A stretch of 48,198 nt of DNA from an uncultured Lachnospiraceae bacterium (GCA_910583835.1 CAJTYM010000001.1:1-48198); one strand, 5' to 3'; shown: positions 26,219 through 35,882, counted from the first letter of the stretch. The notes: generated by a model from the letters alone, not told the origin. Numbers and translations: made by a program.

Positions 26219-27172
26219 TCAGCTAACCAGCGTGACGGAGCCATCCTCTGCATGGTAAAGATATGCATTGTCTGACAGGATTTCTTCCGGGTCAAGGCAG
26301 CCCGCATTTACTCCACGCACCATTTCCGGCAGGTCATTTTCATCCGCATCCGGCGTTGCTGGCAGGAAAAGCGTTTCATGGATGCTACTCGGAAGGATAT
26401 AGAAGTCGCCGCCTGTCTGTTCGGCAAACCCTTCCAGCACACCATCATACAGCAGAACAGAGGCTCCGTTAATCTTACGGTCATTCGTGGCAATATAAAG
26501 CTGCGGCATATCTGCTGAATCCATTGCGTCAGACATTCCCTCTTCCGAGTCATCCATTCCCCGGGACATATCTTTCAGCACTTCTGACAGGGGCATGATT
26601 TCAGCTTTGAACAGCTTTGGCGTGTTCATGCAGGCGTGCCTGTAAAGGGTATCCTCGTCCACTCCCCATAATCCCATCATTTTATTGTCCACCATAATGC
26701 TTGAAAAAGCATTGACAGATTCTATTGATACAGGAACATAATAAATGACTGCCAAATCCTGCCATAACCTGTGAGGAACCTTATCCAGCCGGGCAGTATT
26801 TTTCTCCGCATTTACCAGCTTATAGCAGATTTTTTGTTTCACGTTGGAAAAATCCTCAATGCGGCTTATGTCAAAATTTCTGCCGGGGTTCATTCTCTGG
26901 TGGATTTCTATGATTTTCCGGCATATTTCATCCAGCGGTTTCCCATTCTGGTATTCTTCAAAGAAACCCTCAAGGTAGATAGCGGGGGCAATGTTGTGCC
27001 CCTTTTCACGGATTGCAATGCCGGTCAGCTTCAGGTTATTGTTTTGGGTTACTTTCTGGATTTCCACATCAGCAGACGGGTAAGCCTGTTCCAGCATCTG
27101 TTTCACTGTGGATGCAAAAGCGTTAATATCTGTAATCTTTCCCGTAGCTTCCATCATTTTTTCTGTTTTCAT
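26219..27172 (-). CDS. DUF5688 family protein
   Basis: A 317-residue cytoplasmic protein that fits the DUF5688 family, common on Lachnospiraceae mobile elements. Recognisable stretches are NNLKLTGIAIREKGHNIAPAIYLEGFFEEYQNG, the helix ICRKIIEIHQ, KQKICYKLVNAEKN, RLDKVPHRLWQDLAVIYYV, the central LWGVDEDTLYRHA, and near the C-terminus FYILPSSIHETLFLP. Function is unknown for the family. The start follows AAAGGATGG. About 50 bp upstream lies a copy of the recurrent CACCCG-type signature found around many genes in this element. Confidence 0.82.
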   Translation of the reverse strand: MKTEKMMEATGKITDINAFASTVKQMLEQAYPSADVEIQKVTQNNNLKLTGIAIREKGHNIAPAIYLEGFFEEYQNGKPLDEICRKIIEIHQRMNPGRNFDISRIEDFSNVKQKICYKLVNAEKNTARLDKVPHRLWQDLAVIYYVPVSIESVNAFSSIMVDNKMMGLWGVDEDTLYRHACMNTPKLFKAEIMPLSEVLKDMSRGMDDSEEGMSDAMDSADMPQLYIATNDRKINGASVLLYDGVLEGFAEQTGGDFYILPSSIHETLFLPATPDADENDLPEMVRGVNAGCLDPEEILSDNAYLYHAEDGSVTLVS

Positions 27173-27555
27173 AATTATCCATCCTTTCGATTATTGTATG
27201 TCTGATTTTCATGCTTACAATAATACACCCGCCATTTTTATATTTGCATTGGCGGGTAAGATAGCGTTTATCTAAATCCGATTCCCTTTTGGAACCTGTC
27301 TGATTGTTCTTTAGGGAGCAGAAGCCGGAGGCACAATACACCAGCCATCCCGAAGGGACCTGCCCTTGATAAGACGGGGCAGAATATGCTACGCTGGGTT
27401 TATGCGGCGGAAAGCACCTGATTGTTCCCCAGTCCTTCGCCGTCGGCAGAGACTGATGTGCATATTCTGGCATGGATTGTCAAGGGTGGCGACTTGCTGC
27501 CACAAGCCTGTGTATGATATGCGGATGCCGCTCAGAGGAAGCGTGGCTGCCATGA
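27173..27555. other. Gene-poor region with leader hairpin
   Basis: ACCCGCCA (27228-27235) and TGGCGGGT (about 27249-27256) form a perfect 8-bp stem overlapping the recurrent CACCCG signature upstream of the DUF5688 gene. A minus ORF at 27123-27473 (MPEYAHQSLPTAKDWG...) has no ribosome site and runs into the DUF5688 start, so I do not call it. Otherwise nothing is recognised. Confidence 0.4.
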
Positions 27556-27981
27556 TTAACGCTGCCCTTTTCTGTTTTTGTTGGTATATGCCATGAGGCT
27601 GTCCAATGAATTGCACAGCTTATCGCGCCATCTGTTGGATTCCTCCATGACTGCATCAAGGGAATCTGCAAGATGCTCAATCGCACCGCCGTAATCATCG
27701 CACTCCAGATAGGAAACCGGGTGTCCGTTAAGTACGGCATTGAGGTTCTCTATGCCGACTTCAAGAGCCAGATTTGCATCGTCAGCCATCTCATACAGGA
27801 TGATTTGCTCCAGTTCTTCAGCCGTGGAAAACACTTTGAACTGGTAGAATTCGCCATTCCGGCTGTCCACAAGGAAGAACAGATGCTTTCCTTTGATGGA
27901 TTTCGCCACGTCAGCCGTAGTTGTTTGAAAATACTGGCTGTGCCTTTCCAAAACCTCATTGATTTTTTCTTCTTCACTCAT
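27556..27981 (-). CDS. Hypothetical acidic protein
   Basis: A 141-residue acidic cytoplasmic protein, not recognised. The first half looks alpha/beta (HLFFLVDSRNGEFYQFKVFS), the second half helical (EELEQIILYEMADD, HLADSLDAVMEESNRW). GCGAAAGGAG lies nine bases before the ATG. It is preceded by the CACCCG signature and an ATAAACGCT-containing leader shared with the DUF5688 gene, so the two genes may have a common control. It lies at the right side of the gene-poor region. Confidence 0.7.
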   Translation of the reverse strand: MSEEEKINEVLERHSQYFQTTTADVAKSIKGKHLFFLVDSRNGEFYQFKVFSTAEELEQIILYEMADDANLALEVGIENLNAVLNGHPVSYLECDDYGGAIEHLADSLDAVMEESNRWRDKLCNSLDSLMAYTNKNRKGQR

Positions 27982-28106
27982 TATATCTTGCTCCTTTCGC
28001 TTATTGTTTGCATGTCCTTTTCCCAGACTGGCAATAATGCACCCGCAGCTTTTTTAATGCCTGCATTATATAGAAGAAACAGCGTTTATTTACAGCCTCA
28101 GGCATG

Positions 28107-28327
28107 GTTACAGGTTACGAGCGGCAATTTTACCTGTAACCTATCTTGTAACCTTTAGGAAGCCCTATTTTACAGCATTTTTTGCATATAGTTACAAAGT
28201 TACAACTTTTACAGAAATTTTCTATGTAAATAATAATTATATACCCTAAGTATCTTTTATCGTGTTTATCTGCTAACACAAAAAAAACAATATATAGAAA
28301 ACCTGTAACTTTGTAACCTGTAACCTC
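28107..28327. repeat. Array of TGTAACCT repeats flanking AT-rich DNA (iteron-like)
   Basis: Copies of TGTAACCT or its inverse occur at 28107-28119 (two inverse), 28133-28143, 28147-28157, 28191-28206 (two variants) and 28301-28327 (three in tandem). A 95-bp very AT-rich core (28206-28300) lies between the clusters. GGTTACAGGT (28107) and ACCTGTAACC (28133) also form a perfect 10-bp stem. The architecture is that of a replication origin. Confidence 0.7.
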
Positions 28328-28484
28328 CGGCTTCAGTTCCTTTCTTTTTATTCCTGCCCCGCCCTTTTTGTCCACATTGTTAACGCAGCGGTGGTAGAAG
28401 CAAGAATTCTCTATGTTTTTTTGTTTTTGAACATAAAGAAGTGTCAAGAGATGTAATTTCACTAAACGAATCCTGTCAGCGGCT

Positions 28485-31400
28485 TTGGTTGCCACAATGC
28501 TTGTTGGTGGTGCATCAAGTGCTATCTTTCCTGTGTCTGCTACATCGGATTCGGACTTGGAGCCTGATTCTTCTGTCCAGATTACGACGGAAAAGAACTC
28601 TGATGAGGATATCAGCTTGGACGGAAATCTGGACGGCTGGGATATCCAGATGGGGAATCCGTCTAAGCCTTCGGACAATAAGTCTGGCGACGATATCTCT
28701 ATCAGCGGTTCTGATGACGGCGTTACAATCAAGGATGGTGCAGAATCTGATAAAGAAGACGATGTAAAGCTGGAAGATGCTGGCGATAGCAATAACAGTA
28801 AGTCTGATGCGTCTGGCAAGGCGGATGGCTCTGCGAAGCCTGCTGACAATGCTGATACTGATATCGCTATCACTGACTTATCCAACGTCCTCACCGCATC
28901 CATCACCCGCACCGACAAGAACGGCGACTTGGATGTGGACGATGCTGCGGCGCTGCATGTGGAAGCCAAAAATGAGTCCGAGAATCCGGCGATATTCAAG
29001 ATGTATTTCAGCGACGTGCGTGAGATAAAAAAGGGCGCTGACTTAAGTACATACCTGAATAAGCCTGCCCTTTCCTGCAAAGTGCAGGGGCTGGGCAAAG
29101 ACTGCACATTAGATGTAGACGTGGCTGGTCCAGATAAGAAAAAGACAAAGTCCGTTATGGAGTTCCTGAAAGAAGTGGATAAAGACGAGAAATCAGGTTC
29201 TGAGACGGTTGTGTCCCGCTATGCGAAGCTGACTATTCCGGCAGGTTCTTCTGTGGATTTTGATTTCAGCATCACTTCTTCCAAAGAGTGCGCGGTTACC
29301 GTCATTCCGGTCATGGTGCAGGAAACAGCAGTGTACGGCAATGCCCAGTCTGCCGAATGGGAAGAGAAAGTGACGTTCTTTGACCATATCGTTAATTTCT
29401 TTACGGGAAAGCAGCCTGAAAAAGATGATAAAGATGACGAGGATATCCAGATTTCCGACGTGCAGGGCATATCCGCTGACGTGCCGGAAGGTCTTAATGA
29501 AGACGACTTTGCATCGAAGCGCCTGATGGTCCTTGCGGATGACCCTTCTGTGTTCGTTGGCAAGAACAACGTCATCGGTCAGTACGGCGACTTATACCTG
29601 ATGCAGTTCGACACCGCAGAAGCCGCTATGCAGGCGTATGGCTATTACAAAGACATCGTGACCGCTGTTGAGCCGGACATTTCTGTTGAGGTGGCATCTA
29701 ATGTGGATGCGGATGCTGATACAGAAAATGATGTTACTTTAAGCAATGAACAGGCGTCTGATACTGAAAAACAGGAATCTGATACCGAAGATGATGTTAC
29801 TGTAAATGATGTATCAGCTGATGGAACAGAGGATGCTAATCCTGAAGACAATCCGATTAACGCTTTGAATACCGTGGACGCTTCGGATGTTAAAAAAGAG
29901 CGCGGTGTCATTGCCCTGATTGATACCGGGGTGGGCGAGCACGCTAATGTTATTGACCGTATATCTGTGATAGATGATAATGCGTCCGGCAATGGCGGCA
30001 GCCACGGCGACGCTATGGTAAACGCCATCGTGAGTCAGGACCCGGATGCTAAGATTCTCTCTATTAAAGCTATGGACGATAATGGGCATGGTACGGTGTC
30101 TTCCCTTGTTGCTGCAATGGAGTACGCCATCGAACAGAAGGTAAGCGTTATTAACCTTTCTCTTTACGCAAGGACGACGCTTTCCACGTCTGTGTTGAAG
30201 TCCGAAATCGAAAAGGCTGTGGACGCCGGAATCATCGTGGTCGGCGCAGCTGGTAACGATGGAGCCGATGTAAAGGACTATATGCCGGGATGCGTGGAGC
30301 CTGCTTATATTATCGGCGCATGTAATGAAAACGGGTATAGACAGGTGCTGTCTAACTATGGTAAGACTGTGGACTATAACGTGGTCGCAGGTTCCACGTC
30401 TGAGGCTTCTGCACTGTTTGCGGGGTTTGTTTCTGCGAATGGGCTGGATGGCGTGGATAAGGCGCTGAATCAGGGGCTGATTTATGCTACGGATTATAAG
30501 AAAGACTTTCTTGATTTCACGGAAGGGGAGTTTAAGGACGGTAAGGCTGTTGCTGTGAAATCCAATGGAAACGTGAAAGTGACAGTTGCTGATGTCGAAG
30601 CTGGCAGGTATCATGTTTATCATGTGACTGACGAGAAAAACACGATTCTGGTTCCTGAAAAAGAGGATGTTCATATTGATGTCTGCACGGAAGATGAAGC
30701 GTACTCAATGGAGAGCGTGGATGTGCTGGATGCGGATGGGAATAAGGTTGCTGAGGCTGAGATAAAAGAACATGTTTACGGGGAATCCCACAGCAATGTT
30801 CGGAACGGGTTTTTCGATGTATCCGGCAAGGAATTGGCGCATCTGGATGTCAAGATGACGAAGCAGGATTCTGAGGTTCCTATTTTTGATGAAATTTCAG
30901 GTGTGTATTATATGGAGTCCGAACTGTGCGGGGATGACTGCCTGCGCGAGCATATCCGCAGGATGCCGGACGGCATAACGGCTGATGATTTGTTCCATGC
31001 AGCGGTTCCAATCCCTGCTGGCACGGGATACCCTAATTATGCTGGCAGTGACGGCTATTGCAGTGAGGGCGGTCATCCGGGTCAAACGCCTGTTGAAGTG
31101 GGTGGTGCTGTGTATGAAGGCACACCGCCAGCGGCTTGTTCTGATAACCTTCCGTTTGGCAATGCCATTATAACCAGCCATTTCACCAACCACGGGCGAA
31201 GCTTCTTTTCACTTTCGTTTCAGGACGGTCCGTTAGCAGGCGGGTCAGTTACGAATATAGCATGCGCCAACCACGGCTTAACGTCGCCGGAAGCAGGCTA
31301 TGGGGCATCTGCCACTGCATATGTTGAATCTGTCGACACCGTAAATAAGATTATATATTTATGGATATATTTTAACACCAACATCAACGGCTTCGGCGGG

Positions 31401-33686
31401 CAGAATGCATACGGCAAAGTCTGGGTGAGGTACGAAGAGACGCAGAACGACCCTGTCAGCATTAAGCTGCAAGCCCAGAAGAAGTGGGTCGGCGATGCTG
31501 ATGATTTGGGCATTGACCAGCCTAAAGAAGTAACAGTAGATATACAGCGCGCATTCAAAACGGGCAGCGGCTCATACGGCAACTGGACAAAAGTGACATC
31601 GTTGACTTTGAAGAAAAGCAGCGGCTGGAAAGCCACGACAGGACTTCTGCCGCGTATTAAGTGGGGCAAATATGATGCCAACGGCACATGGGGCGAGGAC
31701 AATACGGGCGATGTGAAGAGGATTTATAAGTACAGGGTTGTGGAGCCTAATGTGCCGGACGGGTATGAGGTTGATTATAAGCAGTTCGATATGGCAAACT
31801 GCACAGACGGGTGTACCCGGACAGCTGTAGTGACAAATACTGTTAAGCCGATAAGGATTCGTCTGGCAGTCAAGAAATTCTGGGATGATTCAAACAACGG
31901 TCTGGGAACCAGACCTGCGTCCATAAAGGTGAAGCTGGAGTATTCCAGAAAAAAGGATGACGGCGACTGGTCTTCGTGGAAGTATAAAGATGATGCGACG
32001 CTGGATGCGAGCAGCCATTGGACTGCCACATGGCGGAAGATGCCGTATGTGGAAGGCAAATATACCTATAAGTACAGGGTTGTCGAGGAAAACGTGCCTG
32101 CAAATTACAAGAAAAATATTATACAGTTCGGTTACAGCTCGGATGAAAATGACCTGTGGAACAGCATCGACCCTTTTGCAGACGAAGGCTACTGGGATAT
32201 GCCTGATGTGTCAGATGATGGCGAGACATTGAGAGCCAAAGTAACCAATACGCTGGAACCGGGACACCTGAAGCTGCACAAAGATTCTGAGCTGCCTGAC
32301 ATGACAGACGATAATAAGTGCTATTCATTAAAGGATGCCCAGTATGAGGTCTATACGGATTCCGCCTGCACCACAAAGGCGACGTATATCGGCGGACCTT
32401 TGAAGACGGATACGAAAGGCGATACGGATGTGATTACGCTGCTTCCGGGGACGTACTGGGTAAAAGAGAAGGGCACTGGCGAAAAGGTCGGCGGGAAAGA
32501 AAAGAGTTATGCGAAGGGCTTTTTCGTAGATACAACGGCACATAAGGTTACTGTGACGAAGAACCATACGGAAGATGAGCCGCTGGTGAAAAAAGTGGAA
32601 GAGCCTGCGATGAATGACCCGTTAAACATTACAATCCAGAAGATTCAGAAGGGACCTTCCAATGGCAATCTGCCATCGCTTGAAAATGCTGAATTCACTG
32701 TGAAATATTATGACGGATTTTACACAAAGTCCAATATCGCCAGCCAGACGCCGACGCGGGTTTGGGTGATTAAGACGAAGCGGGTTGGCAGCAGTAATAG
32801 GTATAGAGCCGTGTTTCATGAAGATTATGCCGTGGCTGGCAAGTGTGATGAATTCTATAAAGCTGGCACGAACATTGTCCTTCCATTAGGGACGATTACC
32901 GTTCAGGAAACAAAGCCTGCGCCGGGTTATGTGTTGGACGGCAATGGAGAGTTCAAGGCTGACGGTACTGTTGTTATGCGGGATAATGAGATGTATGTTG
33001 CACAGATTAAGGAGAGTACATCCGGTGTTAGTTTATCCGGCGGCAATGAGTACACGATGGAGAACAGCACGTCCCCAATCCACTGCCGCATTGAGAAGCT
33101 GGACGGCGATGGGAATAAGGTTGCCGGGGTAACGTATAAAATCGAATACCAGCAGGCACGGGACGTATATAAGAAAACCACTACGGTCGGCGGCAAGGCA
33201 GTTACGACGCTGTGTGAGAGTACCGACGCTGGTGCCGTGCTTGTTGCAAGCAATACAAAAAATGTATACGATAAATACGGGAATCTTGTCGGGGAACAGA
33301 CCACGGATGCTGAAGGCAAGGCAGCTTTCGAGGACTTGTACCCGGATGATTATGCAATTACTGAAATCAAGACTGTAAACGGTTTGCAGCTTTTGAAAGA
33401 GCCGATTAAGGTGTCGCTGCCTATGCGGATGACTAAGGCGGAAGCGGATGAGTGGAATCTGGATACGTCTGATACCACGAAAGTCCAGTGGAGTGATTCC
33501 GAGAACTGCTATATTGTCCTTGATGCAACCTTTGAGGTGACGAACACAGCATCCTTTAAGATGCCTATGTCTGGTGGGACTGTGAACGGATGGACGTTCA
33601 TCCCGTTGGTTCTCGGAATGGGCGTGTTTACAGGTATTGCGTTCTTCCTGTTCCGTAAAAAGAGGAAGACCGTAAAGGCTGAGTAG
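28485..33686 (+). CDS. Giant surface protein: subtilase domain plus Cna-B/SpaA repeats, start codon unclear
   Basis: A 1,733-residue exported protein. A signal-like helix is followed by an Asp/Ser-rich acidic region (about 20-470) and an S8 protease domain with Asp480 (ALIDTGVG), His507 (GSHGDAM), oxyanion Asn in GAAGNDG and Ser639 (GSTSEASA). The C-terminal half holds Cna-B-like units (VKKFWDDSNN..., YKYRVVE twice) and SpaA-type folds (KLDGDGNKVAGVTYKIEY). It ends with a membrane helix and FRKKRK tail preceded by MPMSGG (1693), a variant sortase motif. The frame is open back to 28437 and encodes a basic KRCNFTKRILSAAL N-region, but no ATG/GTG precedes TTG 28485. Likely a wall-anchored protease/adhesin. 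Confidence 0.85.
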   Translation: MVATMLVGGASSAIFPVSATSDSDLEPDSSVQITTEKNSDEDISLDGNLDGWDIQMGNPSKPSDNKSGDDISISGSDDGVTIKDGAESDKEDDVKLEDAGDSNNSKSDASGKADGSAKPADNADTDIAITDLSNVLTASITRTDKNGDLDVDDAAALHVEAKNESENPAIFKMYFSDVREIKKGADLSTYLNKPALSCKVQGLGKDCTLDVDVAGPDKKKTKSVMEFLKEVDKDEKSGSETVVSRYAKLTIPAGSSVDFDFSITSSKECAVTVIPVMVQETAVYGNAQSAEWEEKVTFFDHIVNFFTGKQPEKDDKDDEDIQISDVQGISADVPEGLNEDDFASKRLMVLADDPSVFVGKNNVIGQYGDLYLMQFDTAEAAMQAYGYYKDIVTAVEPDISVEVASNVDADADTENDVTLSNEQASDTEKQESDTEDDVTVNDVSADGTEDANPEDNPINALNTVDASDVKKERGVIALIDTGVGEHANVIDRISVIDDNASGNGGSHGDAMVNAIVSQDPDAKILSIKAMDDNGHGTVSSLVAAMEYAIEQKVSVINLSLYARTTLSTSVLKSEIEKAVDAGIIVVGAAGNDGADVKDYMPGCVEPAYIIGACNENGYRQVLSNYGKTVDYNVVAGSTSEASALFAGFVSANGLDGVDKALNQGLIYATDYKKDFLDFTEGEFKDGKAVAVKSNGNVKVTVADVEAGRYHVYHVTDEKNTILVPEKEDVHIDVCTEDEAYSMESVDVLDADGNKVAEAEIKEHVYGESHSNVRNGFFDVSGKELAHLDVKMTKQDSEVPIFDEISGVYYMESELCGDDCLREHIRRMPDGITADDLFHAAVPIPAGTGYPNYAGSDGYCSEGGHPGQTPVEVGGAVYEGTPPAACSDNLPFGNAIITSHFTNHGRSFFSLSFQDGPLAGGSVTNIACANHGLTSPEAGYGASATAYVESVDTVNKIIYLWIYFNTNINGFGGQNAYGKVWVRYEETQNDPVSIKLQAQKKWVGDADDLGIDQPKEVTVDIQRAFKTGSGSYGNWTKVTSLTLKKSSGWKATTGLLPRIKWGKYDANGTWGEDNTGDVKRIYKYRVVEPNVPDGYEVDYKQFDMANCTDGCTRTAVVTNTVKPIRIRLAVKKFWDDSNNGLGTRPASIKVKLEYSRKKDDGDWSSWKYKDDATLDASSHWTATWRKMPYVEGKYTYKYRVVEENVPANYKKNIIQFGYSSDENDLWNSIDPFADEGYWDMPDVSDDGETLRAKVTNTLEPGHLKLHKDSELPDMTDDNKCYSLKDAQYEVYTDSACTTKATYIGGPLKTDTKGDTDVITLLPGTYWVKEKGTGEKVGGKEKSYAKGFFVDTTAHKVTVTKNHTEDEPLVKKVEEPAMNDPLNITIQKIQKGPSNGNLPSLENAEFTVKYYDGFYTKSNIASQTPTRVWVIKTKRVGSSNRYRAVFHEDYAVAGKCDEFYKAGTNIVLPLGTITVQETKPAPGYVLDGNGEFKADGTVVMRDNEMYVAQIKESTSGVSLSGGNEYTMENSTSPIHCRIEKLDGDGNKVAGVTYKIEYQQARDVYKKTTTVGGKAVTTLCESTDAGAVLVASNTKNVYDKYGNLVGEQTTDAEGKAAFEDLYPDDYAITEIKTVNGLQLLKEPIKVSLPMRMTKAEADEWNLDTSDTTKVQWSDSENCYIVLDATFEVTNTASFKMPMSGGTVNGWTFIPLVLGMGVFTGIAFFLFRKKRKTVKAE

Positions 33687-33695
33687 TATCAGCTT

Positions 33696-33790
33696 GGGTT
33701 AGTCAGTTTATGCATCCCACCGCTTTGCGGTGGGATGCAGTTCTTTTACACAGGGGACGGGTGGTTGGTGACCCGTTCCCGTAAATATAA
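33696..33790 (+). repeat. Plus-strand intergenic repeat, copy 1
   Basis: The hairpin, GTTCTTTTACA, an AGGGGA stretch and a TAAATAT leader are repeated at 47207-47310, in both cases between a long plus gene and a small following gene. Confidence 0.7.
33711..33739 (+). terminator. Terminator of the giant surface protein gene (repeated type)
   Basis: TGCATCCCACCGC and GCGGTGGGATGCA form a 13-bp stem with a TTT loop, followed by GTTCTTTTACA. It is nearly identical to the hairpin at 47225-47251. Confidence 0.85.
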
Positions 33791-33856
33791 AATTGTAGAT
33801 TATTGTTGAAAAATCAACTCAAAATATTGATTATGCGAAAAACGAGGTGTATGATT

Positions 33857-34186
33857 ATGTGTGAAAATAAAAATCAGATTGTGGACATCAATGGATATGT
33901 TCATGTAATTAACGGCAGGGTACTCTGTTTCAAATCAGATTTATATGATTTAAGTGAAAATTCAGATGATGTAAAATATTTAACAGAATTTGTGAACGGG
34001 CTGCCGACCAAAAGATGTTTTGATGCAAGTTTTGGGGATTTTACAATATATCTGTTCACGAAAGTATCCGATGGCATCGCAGTTACGCAAGGCGATTTAT
34101 ACGTATATTTACAGGAACTGCCGCAGGATGTCAGCGAGAAAGTGAGGCAGGCAATAAATGAATATCGAGGTAAGTCAGGGGATTAG
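33857..34186 (+). CDS. Hypothetical small protein
   Basis: A 109-residue soluble protein, not recognised: a beta-rich start (IVDINGYVHVINGRVLCFKSD) and a helical end (PQDVSEKVRQAINEYRG). ATG 33857 is nine bases after GAGG; two earlier in-frame ATGs are too close or lack a site. Its end overlaps the next gene by 29 bp, so the two form a pair. It follows the same repeated terminator/leader block as the 47326 gene. Confidence 0.65.
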   Translation: MCENKNQIVDINGYVHVINGRVLCFKSDLYDLSENSDDVKYLTEFVNGLPTKRCFDASFGDFTIYLFTKVSDGIAVTQGDLYVYLQELPQDVSEKVRQAINEYRGKSGD

Positions 34187-34496
34187 TTGTATTTGTGCAG
34201 AAAACGGTCGAATGGAACGTAAATATGGTCTTGTTGTAGGCGTGGACAATGGCGGCATATGTGTCTGTTTGGTTTCTGGTGTGTATGATGGGCAGGGTTG
34301 TCGAACTGTATATTGTTATGATGAACCGGGTGCTGTTTCTAAGCATAAGCATTATGTCAGGCTAAAAAATTCAGATGGTGTATTTACAGACATAAACCGT
34401 GTCATTGATATAAAGAATATTACACATATTCAGAACGCCTATGTGGATGCTGATTTTGCTAACCGCCGCTATATCGACATGGATGACTTTATATAG
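34158..34496 (+). CDS. Small beta-rich protein, possibly PemK/MazF-like
   Basis: A 112-residue protein. The order ISCICAENGRMERKYGLVVGVDNGG ... VCLVSG ... HYVRLKNSDGVFTDINRVIDIKNITHI resembles the barrel of PemK/MazF-type toxins (interaction with RNA), but key residues cannot be matched with certainty. GAGG lies ten bases before the ATG. It overlaps the upstream 109-residue gene by 29 bp, an arrangement seen in toxin-antitoxin pairs; that reading is a weak inference. The tnpB insertion sequence begins just downstream. Confidence 0.6.
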   Translation: MNIEVSQGISCICAENGRMERKYGLVVGVDNGGICVCLVSGVYDGQGCRTVYCYDEPGAVSKHKHYVRLKNSDGVFTDINRVIDIKNITHIQNAYVDADFANRRYIDMDDFI

Positions 34497-34560
34497 TCTG
34501 GCGTAAAACACATTAGCTTTCAGATGATGTGATATGAGCCGGATTTTTTTACTGTAATCG

Positions 34561-34589
34561 TTTACTTTCAGTAAGAAATGTGTTATAAT
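34561..34589 (+). promoter_or_regulatory. tnpB promoter with extended -10
   Basis: TTTACT (34561-34566), 17 bp, then TGTTATAAT, a perfect TATAAT (34584-34589) with an extended TGn. It lies 40 bp before the tnpB start. Confidence 0.7.
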
Positions 34590-34628
34590 ATATTCAGATT
34601 CTGAATCAGGAAGGGGGTGTCTGGTATC

Positions 34629-35882
34629 ATGTACCTTACCGTGAAACAGCAGTTGAAGCATCTTACGAATGCTCAATATGAATGTTTGCGGGAACTCAGC
34701 CATGTTGCGAAGAACCTGTATAATCAGGGTGTTTACAATGTAAGGCAGTATTATTTTCAGGAAGGCAAATACCTGAACTATGAGAAGAATTATGCCCTGC
34801 TTAAGAACAGCGGGAATTATAAAGCCTTAAATTCAAACATGGCACAGCAGATATTAAAAGAAGCCGACGGTGCGTTCAAGAGTTTCTTCGGTCTTTTGAA
34901 GCTTGCTAAGAAAGGCAGGTACCGTTATCAGGATATCCGCCTTCCGAAGTACCTTCCAAAAGACGGCTTTGCCACGCTTGTCATCCAGATGTTTGTCATT
35001 AAAGACGGCATGTTCACGCTTCCGTATTCCCAAAGCTATAAAAAGGGGCATACGCCTGTCAGCATTAAAGTCCTGCCTGTGCTTTCCGGCAGGAAAGTGA
35101 AGGAAATCCGCATCATCCCGAAGTCCAACGCTAAGTTCTTTGAGGTGCAGTACACATATGAATGTGAATGCATTCAGAGGGATTTAAACAAAAACAATGC
35201 ATTGGCATTGGACTTCGGCGTGGATAATCTTGTCACGGCAGCGTCGTCAGACGGGAAGTCCTTCATCATAGACGGTCGCAGGCTGAAATCTGTAAACAGG
35301 CTGTATAACAAGAAAACAGCAAAGCTTCAGGGCATTTTGGATAAGCAATTCCCGGATGAACGTTGGCGTTCTAAACGGATGGATAGTATCACAAGACATT
35401 GGAATGCGTATGTGAATGATTATATGAGCAAGGCTGCGAAGCTGATTATTGATTATTGTATTGCAAATGATATTGGAACGCTTGTTGTTGGTTATAACGT
35501 GACATTCCAGCTTAAGCCTAGCATGAGCCATAAGAACAACCAGAATTTCGTTATGATTCCTTATGGGAAGCTGCGTAGCAAGTTAGAGTATCTGTGTAAG
35601 TTAAATGGTATCAGTTATGTGGAACAGGAAGAAAGCTATACATCAAAAGCGTCTTTCTTTGATAGGGATGAAATCCCTGTATACAACGATGATAACCCGA
35701 AGACTTATGTGTTTAGCGGCAGGCGGGTATCCCGTGGTTTATACATGAGTTCCAGTGGTTATGCGTACAATGCAGATGTGAACGGCGCATTGAATATCTT
35801 ACGTAAAAGTAATGTTGTAGACCTCAGTGTCTTATACAGTAGGGGCGGCGTGGACACGCCCGCAAGAATAAGGGTTGCTTGA
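34629..35882 (+). CDS. tnpB: TnpB RNA-guided nuclease-like protein, variant active site
   Basis: A 417-residue TnpB. RuvC-I Asp195 lies in ALDFGVDNL and RuvC-III Asp383 in NADVNGALNI. At the usual RuvC-II position the strand reads LVVGYN, with Gly288 instead of Glu, and the C4 zinc finger is missing. Instead the protein has NNQNFVMIPYGKLRSKLEYL and VEQEESYTSKASFFDRDEIP, the branch of TnpB in which Glu334/335 may supply the third acid. It is thus either an active rearranged nuclease or a dead, TldR-like derivative. GGAAGGGGG upstream favours ATG 34629 over the GTG at 34617. No tnpA is nearby. Confidence 0.9.
   Translation: MYLTVKQQLKHLTNAQYECLRELSHVAKNLYNQGVYNVRQYYFQEGKYLNYEKNYALLKNSGNYKALNSNMAQQILKEADGAFKSFFGLLKLAKKGRYRYQDIRLPKYLPKDGFATLVIQMFVIKDGMFTLPYSQSYKKGHTPVSIKVLPVLSGRKVKEIRIIPKSNAKFFEVQYTYECECIQRDLNKNNALALDFGVDNLVTAASSDGKSFIIDGRRLKSVNRLYNKKTAKLQGILDKQFPDERWRSKRMDSITRHWNAYVNDYMSKAAKLIIDYCIANDIGTLVVGYNVTFQLKPSMSHKNNQNFVMIPYGKLRSKLEYLCKLNGISYVEQEESYTSKASFFDRDEIPVYNDDNPKTYVFSGRRVSRGLYMSSSGYAYNADVNGALNILRKSNVVDLSVLYSRGGVDTPARIRVA

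Noticed and set aside
27123..27473. 116-codon minus ORF (MPEYAHQSLPT...)
   Set aside because: No ribosome site, and it overlaps the DUF5688 gene start and its leader hairpin; coding status cannot be supported.
28130..29107. 325-codon minus-strand ORF
   Set aside because: Antisense to the acidic part of the giant surface protein and running through the iteron array; Ser/Leu-rich shadow without a ribosome site.
29814..30674. 286-codon minus-strand ORF
   Set aside because: Antisense shadow of the subtilase domain.
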